Positions 1 to 12,559 of a stretch of DNA of 64,000 nucleotides are shown piece after piece. The DNA lies in the NCBI RefSeq assembly GCF_029407905.1, contig NC_073624.1, positions 110,918,001 to 110,982,000 of the forward strand. The letters run 5' to 3'. Source of the stretch: Bubalus kerabau. Its lineage: Eukaryota; Chordata; Mammalia; Artiodactyla; Bovidae. The notes under the pieces are model-generated. The model worked only from the letters and a program-made list of their open reading frames with translations. It was not told the origin of the DNA and made no database searches. Position 1 is the stretch's first letter. Every line of letters starts with the position of its first letter. Made by a program: the position numbers and the translations under genes.

Positions 1-1485
1 CTTAGGAAGCAACACTATGAACAAAGCTAGTGGAGGTGATAGAATTCCAGTTGAGCTATTTCAAATCCTAAAAGATGATGCTGTGAAAGTGCTGCACTCA
101 ATATGTCAGCAAATTTGGAAAGCAGCAGTAGCCACAGGACTGGAAAAGGTCAGTTTTCATTCCAATCTCAAAGAAGGGCAATGCCAAAGAATGCTCAAAG
201 TACCACACAATTACACTCATCTCACACGCTAGTAAAGTAATGCTTAAAATTCTCCAAGCCAGGCTTCAGCAATATGTGAACCATGAACTTCCAGATGTTC
301 AAGCTGGATTTAGAAAAGGCAGAGGAACCAGAGATCAAATTGCCAACATTCACTGGATCATCGAAAAAACAAGAGATTTCCAGAAAAACATCTATTTCTG
401 CTTGATTGACTATGCCAAAGCCTTTGACTATGTGGATCACAATAAACTGTGGAAAATTCTGAAAGAGATGGGAATACCAGACCACCTGACCTTCCTCTTG
501 AGAAATCTGTATGCAGGTCAGGAAGCAACAGTTAGAACTGGACATGGAACAACAGACTGGTTCCAAATAGGAAAAGGAGTATGTCAAGGCTGTATATTGT
601 CACCCTGCTTATTTAACTTACATGCAGAGTACATCATGAGAAATACTGGGCTGGAAGAAGCACAAGCTGGAATCAAGATTGCTTGGAGAAATATCAATAA
701 ACACAGATATGCAGATGATACCACCCTCATGCAGAAAGTGAAGAGGAACTAAAAAGCCTCTTGATGAAAGTGAAAGAGGAGAGTGAAAAAGTTGGCTTAA
801 AGCTCAGCATTCAGAAAACTAAGATCATGGCATCCGGTCCCATCACTTCATGGGAAATAGATAGGTAAACAGTGGAAACAGTGGCTGACTTTATTTTGGG
901 GGGCTCCAAAATCACTGTAGATGGTGACTTCAGCCATGAAATTTAAAGATGCTTACTCCTTGGAAGGAAAGTTATGACCATACTAGACAGCATATTAAAA
1001 AACAGAGATATTACTTTGTCAACAAAGGTCCATATAGTCAAGGCTATGTTTTTTCCAGTGGTCATGTATGGATGTGAGAGTTGGACTGTGAAGAAAGCTG
1101 AGCACTGAAGAATGGATGCTTTTAAACTGTGGTGTTGGAGAAGACTCTTGAGAGTCCCTTGGACTGCAAGGAGATCCAACCAGTCCATCGTAAAGGAAAT
1201 CAGTCTTGGATGTTCATTGGAAGGACTGATGTTGAAGCTGAAACTCCAATATTTTGGCCACCTGATGTGAAGAGCTGACTCATTTGAAAGAACCCTGATG
1301 CTGGGAAAGATTGAGGGCAGGAGGAAAAGGGGATGACAGAGGATGAGATGGTTGGATGGCATCACTGACTTACTGGACATGAGTTTGGGTGAACCCCGGG
1401 AATTGGTAATGGACAGGGAGGCCTGGCATGTTGCGGTTCATGGAGTCGCAAAGAGTCAAACACGACTGAGTGACTGAACTGAACT
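1..1485 (+). mobile_element. BovB LINE (RTE clade), 3' 1.5 kb, cut by the window edge
   Basis: The + strand translates in broken frames to the BovB reverse transcriptase and C-terminal region, then ends in the BovB 3' terminus (GACTGAGTGACTGAACTGAA). The 5' half lies outside the window. Several frameshifts and stops show it is dead. BovB is the ruminant RTE element, known for its patchy, horizontally acquired distribution among vertebrates. Confidence 0.93.
17..752 (+). pseudogene. BovB reverse transcriptase remnant
   Basis: The first frame (17-232) carries the pre-RT region (KASGGDRIPVELFQILKDD) and shifts frame near 150. The second frame (240-752) has RT block A, LIDYAKAFD, with its catalytic Asp, the PQG-like block GVCQGCILSP, and the catalytic box YADD (HRYADDTTLM) about 15 residues from the end. 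A stop follows soon after YADD, and later frames (thumb and C-terminal region to about 1470) contain more stops. The catalytic residues survive, but the reading frame does not. Confidence 0.9.
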
Positions 1486-1599
1486 TGTGTTTTACGGGAG
1501 GAGTAGAATCATAAAGTCTATGTTTTTTGCTTGGATTAATTTTGTCCAACATAATACATCTGACATGACCCATGCTGTTGTGTGTAACAGTGATTTTTT

Positions 1600-2240
1600 T
1601 TTTCAATTGCTCTGTAATAATCCACTTTAAGAATGTAACACTATTTTCTTATTCTATTGCTGATGGTTGTTTTTTTTCCAGCTGAGTGTTACTATGAAGA
1701 GTGCTGTTATGAATATACAGCATTGTATTCATATTACGTAGTTCTGTTTACAATTCTACTGTGTATCTACCATGTATTATATCTACCTAGAGATGGAATT
1801 GAAGAGATGATTAGAGTCTGTTTTTTTAGAAACCAGAAATCAGTTTTCCAAAGAGATTGTACCAATTTATTCCCCAGTAGCAGTATATGAGAGTTCAAAT
1901 TTCTCCTTATCCTCAAGGACACAGCATTGACAGCTATACCTACTATTTTTTAAGATCATCTTTTGGGTGTAGGGTCATATCTCATTATTGGTTTTCATTT
2001 TACTTTTCCCTGATGATTAAGGATGTGAAACACTCCTTTATACACTTAAAGGCAATTTGGATTTCCCCTTTTGTGAAGAGCCTGATCAAATCATTTGTCT
2101 ATCATTTTTTTTGTTTTGTTTTGATTTTGAAAGGGTCATCTATTTCTTTATTGCTGGATTTTTTAATTTGAAATATTCTGAATGAAAGATCTCTTTAGTT
2201 ACAAGTATTACAAACATCATCTCTAGGAAGATTGGCTTTA
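1600..2240 (-). mobile_element. Old L1 (L1M-type) fragment
   Basis: Diverged sequence in the antisense direction resembles the L1 ORF2 end and 3' region: a run like the reverse complement of the 'ATGAATATGCTGC' zone near 1680-1720, then text matching the usual antisense order to about 2180. Strongly diverged, with no usable frame. Confidence 0.5.
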
Positions 2241-4594
2241 CATAGTGCCTTTTGATAAATAAGTTATTTTTAAAATGTATTGCAACTGGAGAGATATTGC
2301 TACCACGCAGCAGAACTTAATAAAAATTTCTATAGGACTGTTCCTGTCTCACTCATCAGTATTTCCTCCTCCCCTTTCCTTTTCTGATAGCCTGTTTAAC
2401 CAATTTGTGCCCATAAGTTCCTGTAAATCTGTGCTGTAAATTCCTTTTATTCTCCTATTCCAATCCCTAAATATATTTTATTTTCAGATATCTATTTTAC
2501 TTGTGAATAAAAACACATTCATGGCAGGAAAATATTAAAATATTTCAAGACCCCAAAGCTTTATAAAGAACATATGTTGCTTGCTGAGCTGGGTGATAAG
2601 AATGAGGAAATTTCAAGACTTGAGAAGCTGAGGGGTAACTGTATTCTGCTGAAGAAGAGCTGTGAAATAAGGAAACCCCGAGGGCAGATTCCAGAGGTTG
2701 AAAAGCGCTAGTCCTGAGGCTGGAGACACCTGTGCGGAAAGTTCGAGGGGACAAGGAATAGAAGGTGCTTAGAAAGATTTTTCTGGAGTTCTGCTATGTG
2801 GTTGTGATAAATTACCATTTTCAGTAAAATGTACACTGCAATTATTGCTTTCTAGAATTGTATCTACTTTGGGGAAGGGTATGCAAAACGTTCTTACTCA
2901 GGATGGGAAAAATAAATGAGATGACGATCACGGGAACCACACTGCTCTTGCAGTTCTAACTTAATATCTGCACAGTTAAATACGCTATTAATATTTTCAG
3001 TTGCATTTTCAGTAAACAATAAAAATGATTTATAGCTCTACAGCAATGTATTTATTACAAAAATAAAATTATGTCATATTTCCAGTCTACTATACTTCTC
3101 TAAAATGTAGACATGGGAGAATTATACTAGATTACATTTGATTTGGGCTTACCTTCGATAATTAGTCTTTTTTGCTACATACTTTTCATATTGTTATTAA
3201 ATCACATTTAAATAGAAGGTCACTTGCTATTTTGTATCAATATTTACAAGTAGGATTTGTCTTATTTGATCTCCTTGTTTTTTCCTCTCAATTTACATAA
3301 TTTAACTTTCAAGAGGCAGTGTGTTTTACTGTGTCCTGCAAAGAATACTGATAGGACTAAATAGTAATAGTAATAATTGTCTATCTTTTATATTGACATT
3401 TCTTTTTGAAAAAAGCGAATGCTGCACCTTCAAAGGGTACTATCAACACTTTTATGTTTTAAAATTGTATTTCATTATGGTGTATCACTAATCTTCCCTT
3501 GATTCTCTAATGTTTTATTTTCTATAGGTCTAGAAACTGATAAAATTTACTGAACTACTGTCCCTCATAGATAACTCCTGCCCTCCTTCTCACAAAAGAA
3601 AGACTTTCACCTAAAATTACTATTAAAAGAATTTCAAGATGTTTACCAGTTTCTGTGCATGTAAAATCCTTGTAATGTACAGTCACAAAGGAACATACAC
3701 TGCTAAAATTATTTTTGGGGAGAACTGAGCTAATGGGAGGGATGCCAACACACTGCCAGGTGAAAAAGCAGAAGATGATTTTCATTGAGAACCTGGGTGT
3801 CAAAGCAAGAGTCTTGATGGAACACATTGTTTAGGTTTTCAGTGGAGATTTTCAAAGTCATGAACTTTAAATGCTGTTAATTCCAACATTTTAAAAAATG
3901 ACAGATAACTCATTTTATGTTGTCTTCTACCAAAATAAGTTAATTTTTGGTCTTTGTCTTGCTGTCAAGAGCTGATTAGATAGCACAGAATCTGACTACT
4001 AAAAAAAAAAAATTCCTTTTTTAAATTAAGGAATTCATATCTACAACTTTCCAGAATGAAAAAGATTTCTACTGTTTTGCCACTGGGATGAAGAGATTTT
4101 TTTTTTTTTTTCCTAATGGAGTGCACATGAAATCACGGAAAACATTCAATAGGCACAAAGGGAATTTGCTGAAGTGCCTCCTCCTGTTTAGAGTATGGAC
4201 ATATGTCTCAGGAAATTACTGTTGCTCTATATACTGCCTTCTACATGTCTATAGACTATGACTACCAAAAATTCCCAGCAACCAGTGGGAAAAGTTACTT
4301 TGCATGAGTTTCAACACCCAAGGAAGGTGGCCTAAAGATTTTTATTTTTTTCATTAGTCTAGAAAGAATGTTAATGAACAGGTGCCAATTCTCATCATAC
4401 TTTTTTTTTTTTTTTTCTCTTCAGTTTGCCTTACAAACTGGTGTTTAAATAAGGCAGACCTTACTATTTCTGTATATTTTACTGAATCAGGGGAACTGTC
4501 ATACAAGATCAATGTAGAGTGTCCCCAGTCCTGCTGAATGTTTGCTCAGCCATCTGTTTCACGATTCTTCACTTTGCTTCTTTTATCTGACTCC
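2241..4594. other. Non-coding sequence, no gene recognised
   Basis: AT-rich sequence with homopolymer runs (A at about 4000, T at 4097-4110 and 4402-4417). The segment 2530-2760 is less AT-rich, but its small ORF on the minus strand resembles nothing I know. Confidence 0.5.
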
Positions 4595-4606
4595 AATAAG
4601 CAAACA

Positions 4607-4881
4607 ACAGAGAAGGCAATGGCACCCCACTCCAGTACTCTTGCCTGGAAAATCCCATGGATGGAGGAGCCTCGTAGGCTATGTTCCATGGGGTCACTAA
4701 GAGTTGGACACGACTGAGCGACTTCACTTTCACTTTTTTACTTTCCTGCATTGGAGAACGAAATGGCAACCCACTCCAGTGTTCTTGCATGGAGAATCCC
4801 AAGGACGGGGGAGCCTGGTGGGCTGCCATCTCTGGGGTCACACAGAGTTGGACACGACTGAAGCGACTTAGCAGCAGCAGC
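4607..4881 (+). mobile_element. Bov-A2 SINE
   Basis: Two Bov-A monomers (GAGAAGGCAATGGCACCCCA..., then GGAGAACGAAATGGCAACCC...) and an AGC tail. Flanked by a 12-bp direct repeat AATAAGCAAACA at 4595-4606 and 4882-4893, a clean target-site duplication. Confidence 0.95.
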
Positions 4882-4893
4882 AATAAGCAAACA

Positions 4894-7101
4894 GAAAGGT
4901 ATCATCAGTCTCAGTGGTTTTTCTTGCATCCAGTATGTATCACCCGGATGATAATTTTGTTCTCTTGAGGCCAAATATCATTAAAAATAAAAACAAATTA
5001 CTAAATGCAGTATGTTGTGGAATGAAGAGGGAGGGTTTTGAGGCCAAGAGTCTTCAGTTTAAAAGTGGCTTTATCATTTACTTGGGACTATGGACTTAGT
5101 CAAGTCACATATTTTTTGTGACTTGGTTTCCCTAAAATAAAATGGTGATAACAACACCTAGCAGGAGGTGCTGTGTAATTAGATATATGAGATATACAAT
5201 GTTCTTAGAATACTGCAGGCATGATTTAAATGATGCCAGAAGTTAAAAAGCTAGAAGTTAAAAGTAAAATTTAATTTCTCTGTCCTTAAGCAGCTTAGAA
5301 TATAACTGGAAATACGCCATGCATACACACGATCAGTTTTAGAATACAGTACATAATTTCGCCAAATGATTGATAGGGATGGTGACTAGGGAATTTTAGA
5401 AGCCCAAGAAAAAGATTCAGTGACATTCTTACTCTAGTGACCTTTTCTGAGCCAAAAACACCACAGTGAAATTCTTGTCTTAGGCAGGCTCTCTTGACAA
5501 CAGTTGCCCCAAGACAGCAGCTGCAGCTGTGGAAAGTCAGAAAGCTACTGCAAAAATCTACCAAGGTGTTAAAGGCCGGAATTGTACAGAAAGATAATTC
5601 TGTTTACGTTAAAATTAACATTTAAGTACTGAGGGTTGCAAGCAGCACAAATAGGTAATTCGCTCACCAAATGTTACACAGAGATAAGTGTAATTTTCTT
5701 CCACAGAGAGATGGGTCGCATCATTGATTTAAAATGAATTAAATTGCATTGCGCTACTTATTAATCCATAGAAAACCAACTGGGGCTATGAATAAGTATC
5801 TTTCCAAAATTTTTCCCTAGCAACTTCACACCCTGGTGCTAGTGTTGAATTTAATAAAATGGGGCCAAAGAAACTGTGGCAACTGAAGCATGAAGCTTAG
5901 CTACAGAGCTGAGGGAGGCCATGCAGGGCTCTATCAAGACCATTTCCCCAGGATATGTAACATGCACAGAATGTACCTCATCTTTGCTCTCCTACAAATT
6001 CTTAGTCCTCCCTTTACTCTCGGCCTTCCACATATAGATGCTACAAAGATAATACCAATTCTAGTGCCCGGTAGAGTAATACAGTAACTGTATTATTCTC
6101 CATTTGCTTAGTACTTTGCAGTTGTCAAAGTGCAGTCACATACAATTTCAGGAGTTGTTATCATCTCTTTCCTAAGTTCCTAAGGATATTTTTCAAAAAT
6201 ATTTTATTTTTTCAAAGGCTATATAATATTCACATATTATTGGAGGCTTTTTCTGAGAATTAAATTTAAAAGGTCATTTAAGATGTCCCTATTTTCAAAT
6301 CACTTTAGAGATATTAGATGAAGTTAAGTCAGAATTAGAAGTTAAGTCAGAATAATTATGTTTCTTGGTAGGAAACACAACAGAAGTGTGAAGGATCTGA
6401 ATTTTGTTTAAGAAATCAAAATGAAGTGTTTGAAATGGGGCCTTGGGATTCTGGGCAATAGAGAAAACGGTAACATTTCCCTTTATATCTCATTTCAGCT
6501 TCCTTAGTCCATCAGCGTAACATTAATCCAGTTTTATAAGTCTTTACAGAAAGAGATTGGAGTTTCTAGGACTGTAAACTCCGACACTGAGAAGAATAAG
6601 TATTCTCTGAGTACTAAAAGTGATTCAAATACAGCATCTTCAAGGACAAATGCCAAAGTTGACAAGTATGTCTCGTTTATCATCAACTCTAATAAAGATT
6701 AGCTATGCAAGTCGCAATGTAGCTACCAGCGTTTCTAACAAGAAATTGAGTATTTTTAAGAAGTATTGCCTTGAGTGGATGAGCGGAGATTCAGCTTTTC
6801 AACTACAGGATATCACTGGTAAAGCATAAGAAGCCAAGAACAAGTGAAATAGAGAGTCTTTTACCCTCTCTTGCTCTCTCTTTCTGTGTATAAGGCCAGT
6901 GGGGGCGGGGGGGGGGGGGGACCATTTAGTACAGATGAACAATTGAGGTTAAAAAAAATTGAAAATGACTTTAATAAGTGCTTTAAAGCATTGTGAATTT
7001 CAAAGCAAATATTCCAAGATTTTCATTAATACTACATTTCCTAAGAGTTTAAAAATCATATTTGGGGAAGGTATAGAAATAAGTAAGACTTAATCATGTT
7101 A
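4894..7101. other. Non-coding sequence with an old MIR-like fragment
   Basis: 5030-5235 resembles a MIR in antisense (central block near TTGTGACTTGGTTTCCC). 6090-6180 is another weak MIR-like stretch. A G-rich run lies at 6901-6920. No gene was recognised; ORFs here are short and without known motifs. Confidence 0.4.
6901..6920 (+). repeat. Poly-G run (G5-C-G14)
   Basis: Twenty bases that are all G except one C at 6906. Unusual in an AT-rich neighbourhood; it may be a true G-tract or an assembly-sensitive homopolymer. Confidence 0.8.
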
Positions 7102-7113
7102 TCTCTATCTTTT

Positions 7114-7565
7114 CAGTCAGTTCAGTTCAGTCACTCAATCGTGTCTGACCATTTCTGAACCCATGGACTGCGGCACACCAGGCCTCCCTGTCCATCACCA
7201 ACTCCTGGAGTGTACTCAAAGTCATAACCATTGAGTTGGTTGCCATCCAACCATCTCATCCTCTGTTGTCCCCTTCTCCTCCCGCCTTCAATCTTTCCCA
7301 GCTTCGGGATCGTTTCAAATGAGTCAGTTCTTCGCATCAGATGGCCAAAGTTTGGAGTTTCAGCTTCAACATCAGTCCTTCCAATGAATATTCAGGACTG
7401 ATTTTCTGTAGGAAGGACTGGTTGGATCTCCTTGCAGTCCAAGGGACTCTCAAGTCTTCTCCAACACCACAGTTCAAAAGCGTCAATTCTTCGCCACACA
7501 GCTTTCTTTATAGTCTTAACTCTCACATCCATACATGACTACTGGAAAAACCATAGCCTTGACTA
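7114..7565 (-). mobile_element. BovB LINE 3' end fragment
   Basis: Antisense BovB terminus (TTCAGTTCAGTCACTCAATC...) followed by the C-terminal coding region in reverse, stopping at about 7565 where L1 sequence begins. A 12-bp repeat TCTCTATCTTTT sits directly before it (7102-7113) and recurs at 8909-8920, beyond the adjoining L1. Confidence 0.92.
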
Positions 7566-7641
7566 GATGGGCCTTTTGTTGGCAAAATTGTGAACCATTA
7601 ACCTTAAAAGCTTCTGCACAACAAAGGAAACTATAAGCAAG

Positions 7642-8223
7642 GTGAAAAGACAGCCTTCAGAATGGGAGAAAATAAGGGCAAATGAAGCAACTGACAAACA
7701 ACTAATCTCAAAAATATACAAGCAACTCCTACAGCTCAATTCCAGAAAAATAAACGACCCAATCAAAAAATGGGCCAAAGAACTAAACAGACATTTCTCC
7801 AAAGAAGACATACAGATGGCTAACAAACACATGAAAAGATGCTCAACATCACTCATTATCAGAGAAATGCAAATCAAAACCACAATGAGGTACCATTTCA
7901 CACTAGTCAGAATGGCTGTGATCCAAAAGTCTACAAGCAATAAATGCTGGAGAGGGTGTGGAGAAAAGGGAACCCTCTTACACTGTTGGTGGGAATGCAA
8001 ACTAGTACAGCCACTATGGAGAACAGTGTGGATATTCCTTAAAAAACTGGAAATAGAACTGCCATACGACCCAGCGATCCCACTGCTGGGCATAAACACT
8101 GAGGAAACCAGAATTGAAAGAGACACATGCACCCCAATGTTCATCGCAGCACTGTTTATAATAGCCAGGACATGGAAGCAACCTAGACGTCCATCAGCAG
8201 ATGAATGGATAAGAAAGCTGTGA
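7642..8223 (+). pseudogene. L1 ORF2 C-terminal fragment
   Basis: The frame carries the conserved L1 ORF2p C-terminus, with the Cys/His-rich segment CWRGCGEKGTLLHCWWEC and the following IPLLGI and MFIAALF blocks. A TGA at 8221-8223 replaces the Trp codon present in the related copy at 16256-16489 (RKLWYIYTMEY), so the end of the protein is lost. The BovB insertion 22 nt later would break it in any case. The endonuclease and RT domains are absent: it is a 5'-truncated retroposon. Confidence 0.88.
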
Positions 8224-8245
8224 TATGTATACACAATGGAGTATT

Positions 8246-8390
8246 CAGATCAGATCAGATAAGTTGCTCAGTCGTGTCTGACTCTTTGTGACCCCATGAA
8301 TCGCAGCACACCAGGCCTCCCTGTCCATCACCAACTCCCGGAGTTCACTGAGACTCACGTCCATCGAGTCAGTGATGCCATCCAGCCATC
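8246..8390 (-). mobile_element. BovB 3' end fragment inserted in L1
   Basis: Begins with three units of CAGAT(C) and then the antisense BovB 3' end, stopping at CCAGCCATC. The L1 frame resumes with TCAGCCATTAAAAAG. A clear target-site duplication was not found; three to four L1 bases seem lost at the left junction. Confidence 0.85.
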
Positions 8391-8876
8391 TCAGCCATTA
8401 AAAAGAATACATTTGAATCAGTTCTAATGAGGTGCATGAAACCGGAGCCTATTATACAGAGTGAAGTAAGCCAGAAAGAAAAACACTAACACATATATAT
8501 GGAATTTAGAAAGATGGTAACCATAACCCTGTATGTGAAACAGCAAAAGAGACACAGATGTATAGAACAGTCTTTTGGACTCTGTGGGAGAGGACAAGGG
8601 TGGATGATTTTGGAGAATGGCACTGAAACATGTGTAATATCATATGTGAAACAAATTGCCAGTCCAGATTCGATGCAGGATACAGGATGCTTGGGGCTGG
8701 TACACTGGGATGACCCAGAGGGATGGTATGGTGAGGGAGGTGGGAGGGGGGTTCAGGATGGGGAACACGTGTATACCCGTGGCAGATTCATGATGATGTA
8801 TGGCAAAACCAATACAATATTGTAAAGTAATTAGCCTCCAATTAAAATAAATAAATTTATATTAAAAAAAAAAAAA

Positions 8877-8908
8877 ACCTAAAAGATGATGTTGTGAAAG
8901 TACTGTAT
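8877..8908 (+). mobile_element. Short sense BovB scrap
   Basis: Some 30 bases (CCTAAAAGATGATGTTGTGA...) match the BovB segment seen at 67-97. They lie between the L1 poly-A and the right copy of the 12-bp TSD. Orientation is opposite to the BovB piece at 7114-7565. Confidence 0.65.
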
Positions 8909-8920
8909 TCTCTATCTTTT

Positions 8921-11353
8921 GGTCTGTTCAAATATGTTGTGAATATAAATTTAATCTACAGCCTATATGAGACCTTGTCCAGGGATATATTAATATGATA
9001 ATACCATAATAATAATGTTTAAGTATTATTAACATGAGAAGTCTGTGCATTGCCCATGTTTTTCACCTGCTAGGTGAGATGATAGCAGAAGCTGGACATT
9101 TCACAAGAGCAGTTTACCAAATACAACTTGCCATACTTAATGCAAAAGTTAACAGTTAGATTTTACCAAAAGATGAAAAGTCTTGGGCAAATATAGAACT
9201 GGATTTGACACAATTGTTGTTTGGTCATTAAGTCGTAGAATATGACACCATAACAGAAACCATAATTCAGGTCTCTCCAGAGCAAACCAAGCAATCTCAT
9301 CATTCTGATTATATAAAGACTGCAAATGCCCATTTGATTTAGCAATATGAAGCTCAAAGTTAATCTTAGGTAGAGAATATCACTGTGGGTTGTAGAATGA
9401 ATGGAAGCTAATAAAATGGAGCGATTATAGATGAATATGTCAGGAGATTGGTTGTAAATAGGAAGAGACCTAGAGTAGTAATTGGGAGAAGAGATGGGTC
9501 CTTGAAGGGAATTTAAAAGATAGACGAGATTTGAGCAGGTTTATTTATTTCAAATAATAAGGAGTCAAAAGAAAGTAAGAGGTTGATAATGAAAGAGAGA
9601 AAGAAGATCAATAGAACAAAACAGAGAGAGAGCTCCAAAACACAGGAATATATTTTTAACCTATTTAAATGAATTTTCAACGTTCTATAAAAAGTTCATT
9701 TGTACTTGTGTGAAACAAATCTAAAGTGAATCAGAACCAACAGAAATAACAGAAAAAATTACTCTTATTACTCTTATTAAGAAGGGATAAAATAATAAGT
9801 TATGAAGATAAGCCTTCAGCAGTTTGAAATGAATTTCCTTATAAAATACATTAAATAAGTGAGAAAATATTAAGAAGATTGATCTTGGCAGTAATGGGTT
9901 TTAAGTTTTATGAAATGCTGTGATAATTAGGATAGAATTTTCAAGTGGAAAATGAGTGATCATCCTTAGAGATGCAAAATATCCCTGGAACTTAAAACAA
10001 GAATATCATTAGAGTACTCAAATAAATATAATTCTGGCTCAAAATAATGAGCTTTATCATCCTAATAAATTTTAGGATCCTAATAAATCCCAATAAAATT
10101 TACCTCTAAATGTTTTTCTAGAAACTAAAATTCTGTTTTATGTTTTTTACAGTTTCTGGATGAGAACTTCTAAAACTCTTCTAGAATTGAAAAAAAAAAT
10201 GCTTTTAAAGAGTTGAAAATCAGTGAAACTGCTGTTCAAATGAGATATAATTGAAGAATTCATTTGTTTAAAACTTTGATTCAATTTAGTCATTATTTCA
10301 ACTTCTCACATAACAGTGTAACTCAATAAAGGTTGAGTTTATTGCCTACATTAGGCTGTGACATTCCATCCTTTTATTATTTATGCCAGTACTAGAAAGA
10401 AATCAGTACCTGTTTATCTGCTATCACTGATGAAAAGTAGGTTTCTTCATTATTAAGGTACATGATATGGTGACTTTAGTAAAAAACCTAATAATGAGAA
10501 ATCCTATATCATATTATAAGAATGTGACTTTCTCATTGAGTAACAGTTACAAACATCAGTCTATCTTTTTGATATATCACTGCTGCAAGTGAAACTGAAT
10601 GAGTTTTCTTTTCTACAAAGATACAGCCATCCTATCCTCCTAGGCATTTTAACAATACTATTACTATCAATGATGTAGTGTGTTACTAATGGTACTATTT
10701 ATTTTACCCAATGTGTTCAAAATTTTAAATGAAATAGTTTTCACTTGCTGTCAAAGTGAGACAACATAATTTAAATGATTTTTACTTATAGTGGTGAAAA
10801 AGTTACAACGTGGGGAAGAAACTCATTCTTATGCAGTGAAAGACTGCACATAAGAGACGCCACATCTGCAGACACTTTGAGAATAACAGATTTCAAAATT
10901 ACATGTCTTTTAATTGAAATAAAACATGTTTTAACGTGTGACTTCAGTCTGATTATTAAGATTATTCTAAGAAAAGACAGAGCAACGTAAACTAAAGAAA
11001 CATACATTTTGACTAGTTTTACTCTATTTTAGTGATTATCCATATGTGATTTAGTGATTATTCATAAACTGTAAAGCTGTATACAAAGATTTTCTTAGTA
11101 TAATTGCATTCTGGCAGTTATTAATAGGTTAATTTTATCAAAACTTGTGATATCAGGAAAGTAAACATTTAGGATGGATTTTATGAAACTGTGAAATTTT
11201 ATTTTCATTTGCCATAAAGTTTGATAATTACATACCCACATATCCTGACTCCAAGCTCTTTTGAAGTAGCATATTCTATGTATTCATTCTTTAATTAATA
11301 CATTATTAATTAACTAATTTGATGTTTTTATTGTTTTTGTGATGGACTAGGTA
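8921..11353. other. Non-coding sequence, no gene recognised
   Basis: AT-rich sequence without recognisable young repeats. Small ORFs (9163-9357, 10775-10990, 10786-11007) overlap on opposite strands or lack motifs. Confidence 0.5.
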
Positions 11354-11361
11354 CTATAAAA

Positions 11362-11572
11362 CCAGAGGGGTCACTGGTTGCTAAGATGCTAAAGAATTTC
11401 CCTGCAGTGCGGGAGACCCAGGTTTGATCCCTGGGTTGGGAAGACCCCCTGGAGAAGGGAATGACAGCTCACTCCAGTATTCTTACCTGGAAAATTCCAT
11501 GGACAGAGGGGCCGGTGGGCTACAGTCCATGCAGTTACAAAGAGTTAGACACGACTGAACAACTAACAGATG
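11362..11572 (+). mobile_element. Bov-tA SINE
   Basis: tRNA-derived head with B-box-like GGTTTGATCC, then the BovB-derived tail ending GACACGACTGAACAACTAA. Direct repeat CTATAAAA at 11354-11361 and 11573-11580. Confidence 0.93.
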
Positions 11573-11580
11573 CTATAAAA

Positions 11581-12244
11581 GTATATATTAACTGTAGCTC
11601 TTCATTTCTTAAGCTACATGCATGTAATTAGGTTTTGAAAAACTCTAATTACAAAATAATTCTTTCAGTGGCTTCATAGAATTGACTAAAAATTTTCCCA
11701 TATTACTGAAATAGCTTTCCTTAAAGCATCTTTTTGTTCTTCACTGTGAACTTAATCATATAATGTAAAAGTAAAGGGAAAAAATAACTTGAAAGATAAT
11801 TCAGTATGGCATGTAAAGTGGAATAATTCTTCAACACTACCACATTAGGGGAAATTTCTATTTCAAATGAATTTTGGAAGCCAGAAATGCAGGGAAATTA
11901 CTTTGTGTAGAGGAGGGCATTTATCCTAAGGTGGGGATGAGGGATGAAGGGTGCTTGTGAGTAAGAAGTAATTGGGCATGGTGATAGTAGCCAAAGGCCA
12001 GAGCTTGTCAAGGAGAATTCCTAGCCCATAGCAACGCTTCATGCCAGGCAAGAGTCGTTTTCCAGGTCCTATTGGTCATCTAGCTTCCTGGAGCATACGA
12101 AGAGAAGCTGGAGTCGGGCAGCAGAGCCACTTCCAGGAGGTGGGAATCAGGAACACTAGGCAGAGTATCGCCGAGAGCTATATGGACAGAGGTTCAGGGG
12201 AGAACTCCAACCCTGTGAGGGGACTGGAGCCATCTGAGGAATTA
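11581..12244. other. Non-coding sequence
   Basis: No repeat family or gene recognised. The small ORF starting at 12041 runs into the L1 fragment and shows no known domain. Confidence 0.4.
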
Positions 12245-12540
12245 CAGTAGATCTTCAGACCTGTGGTTGCCAAAGGGGAAAAGGGTAGATGGGGAAAGGA
12301 CTGGGAGTATGGACTTGGCAGCTGTAAACTATGTACGCTATTATGTATAGGATGGATAAGCAACAAGGGCCTACAGTATAGCACAGGGAACTATATTCAA
12401 TATCCTGTGATAAACCATAATGGAAAAGGATATTTTTTAAAAAAAGAATGTGTATATGTATATAACTGAGTCACTCTGCTGTACAACAGAGACTGGCATA
12501 ACACTGTAAGTCAATGATACTTCAATAAAAGATAAAATAA
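12245..12540 (+). mobile_element. Artiodactyl L1 3'UTR fragment
   Basis: Contains the characteristic order 'ACAGTATAGCACAGGGAACTATATTCAATATCC', the TGTATAACTGAGTCAC block and a terminal CTTCAATAAAAGATAAAAT run. 5' truncated. Confidence 0.8.
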
Positions 12541-12559
12541 AATATTGCTGAGTCTCTAG

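Larger units (their letters stand above)
7566..8876 (+). mobile_element. L1 (bovine type), 3' end with poly-A, interrupted
   Basis: C-terminal part of L1 ORF2, a 3'UTR of the ruminant L1 type (GGCAAAACCAATACAATATT...) and a poly-A tail at about 8864-8876. A BovB fragment interrupts it at 8246-8390. Its 5' junction abuts a BovB fragment at about 7565. Confidence 0.92.

Noticed and set aside
2545..2754. Small ORF and less AT-rich segment 2530-2760
   Set aside because: No recognisable motif, no splice-site arrangement and no CpG enrichment; could be a conserved element or chance.
7563..8234. 223-residue minus-strand ORF, the longest in the window
   Set aside because: It is the complement of the L1 ORF2 C-terminus; the sense frame carries the conserved L1 motifs.
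8499..8825. 108-residue ORF
   Set aside because: This is the L1 3'UTR, also present elsewhere in other orientation (16002-16190); not a protein gene.
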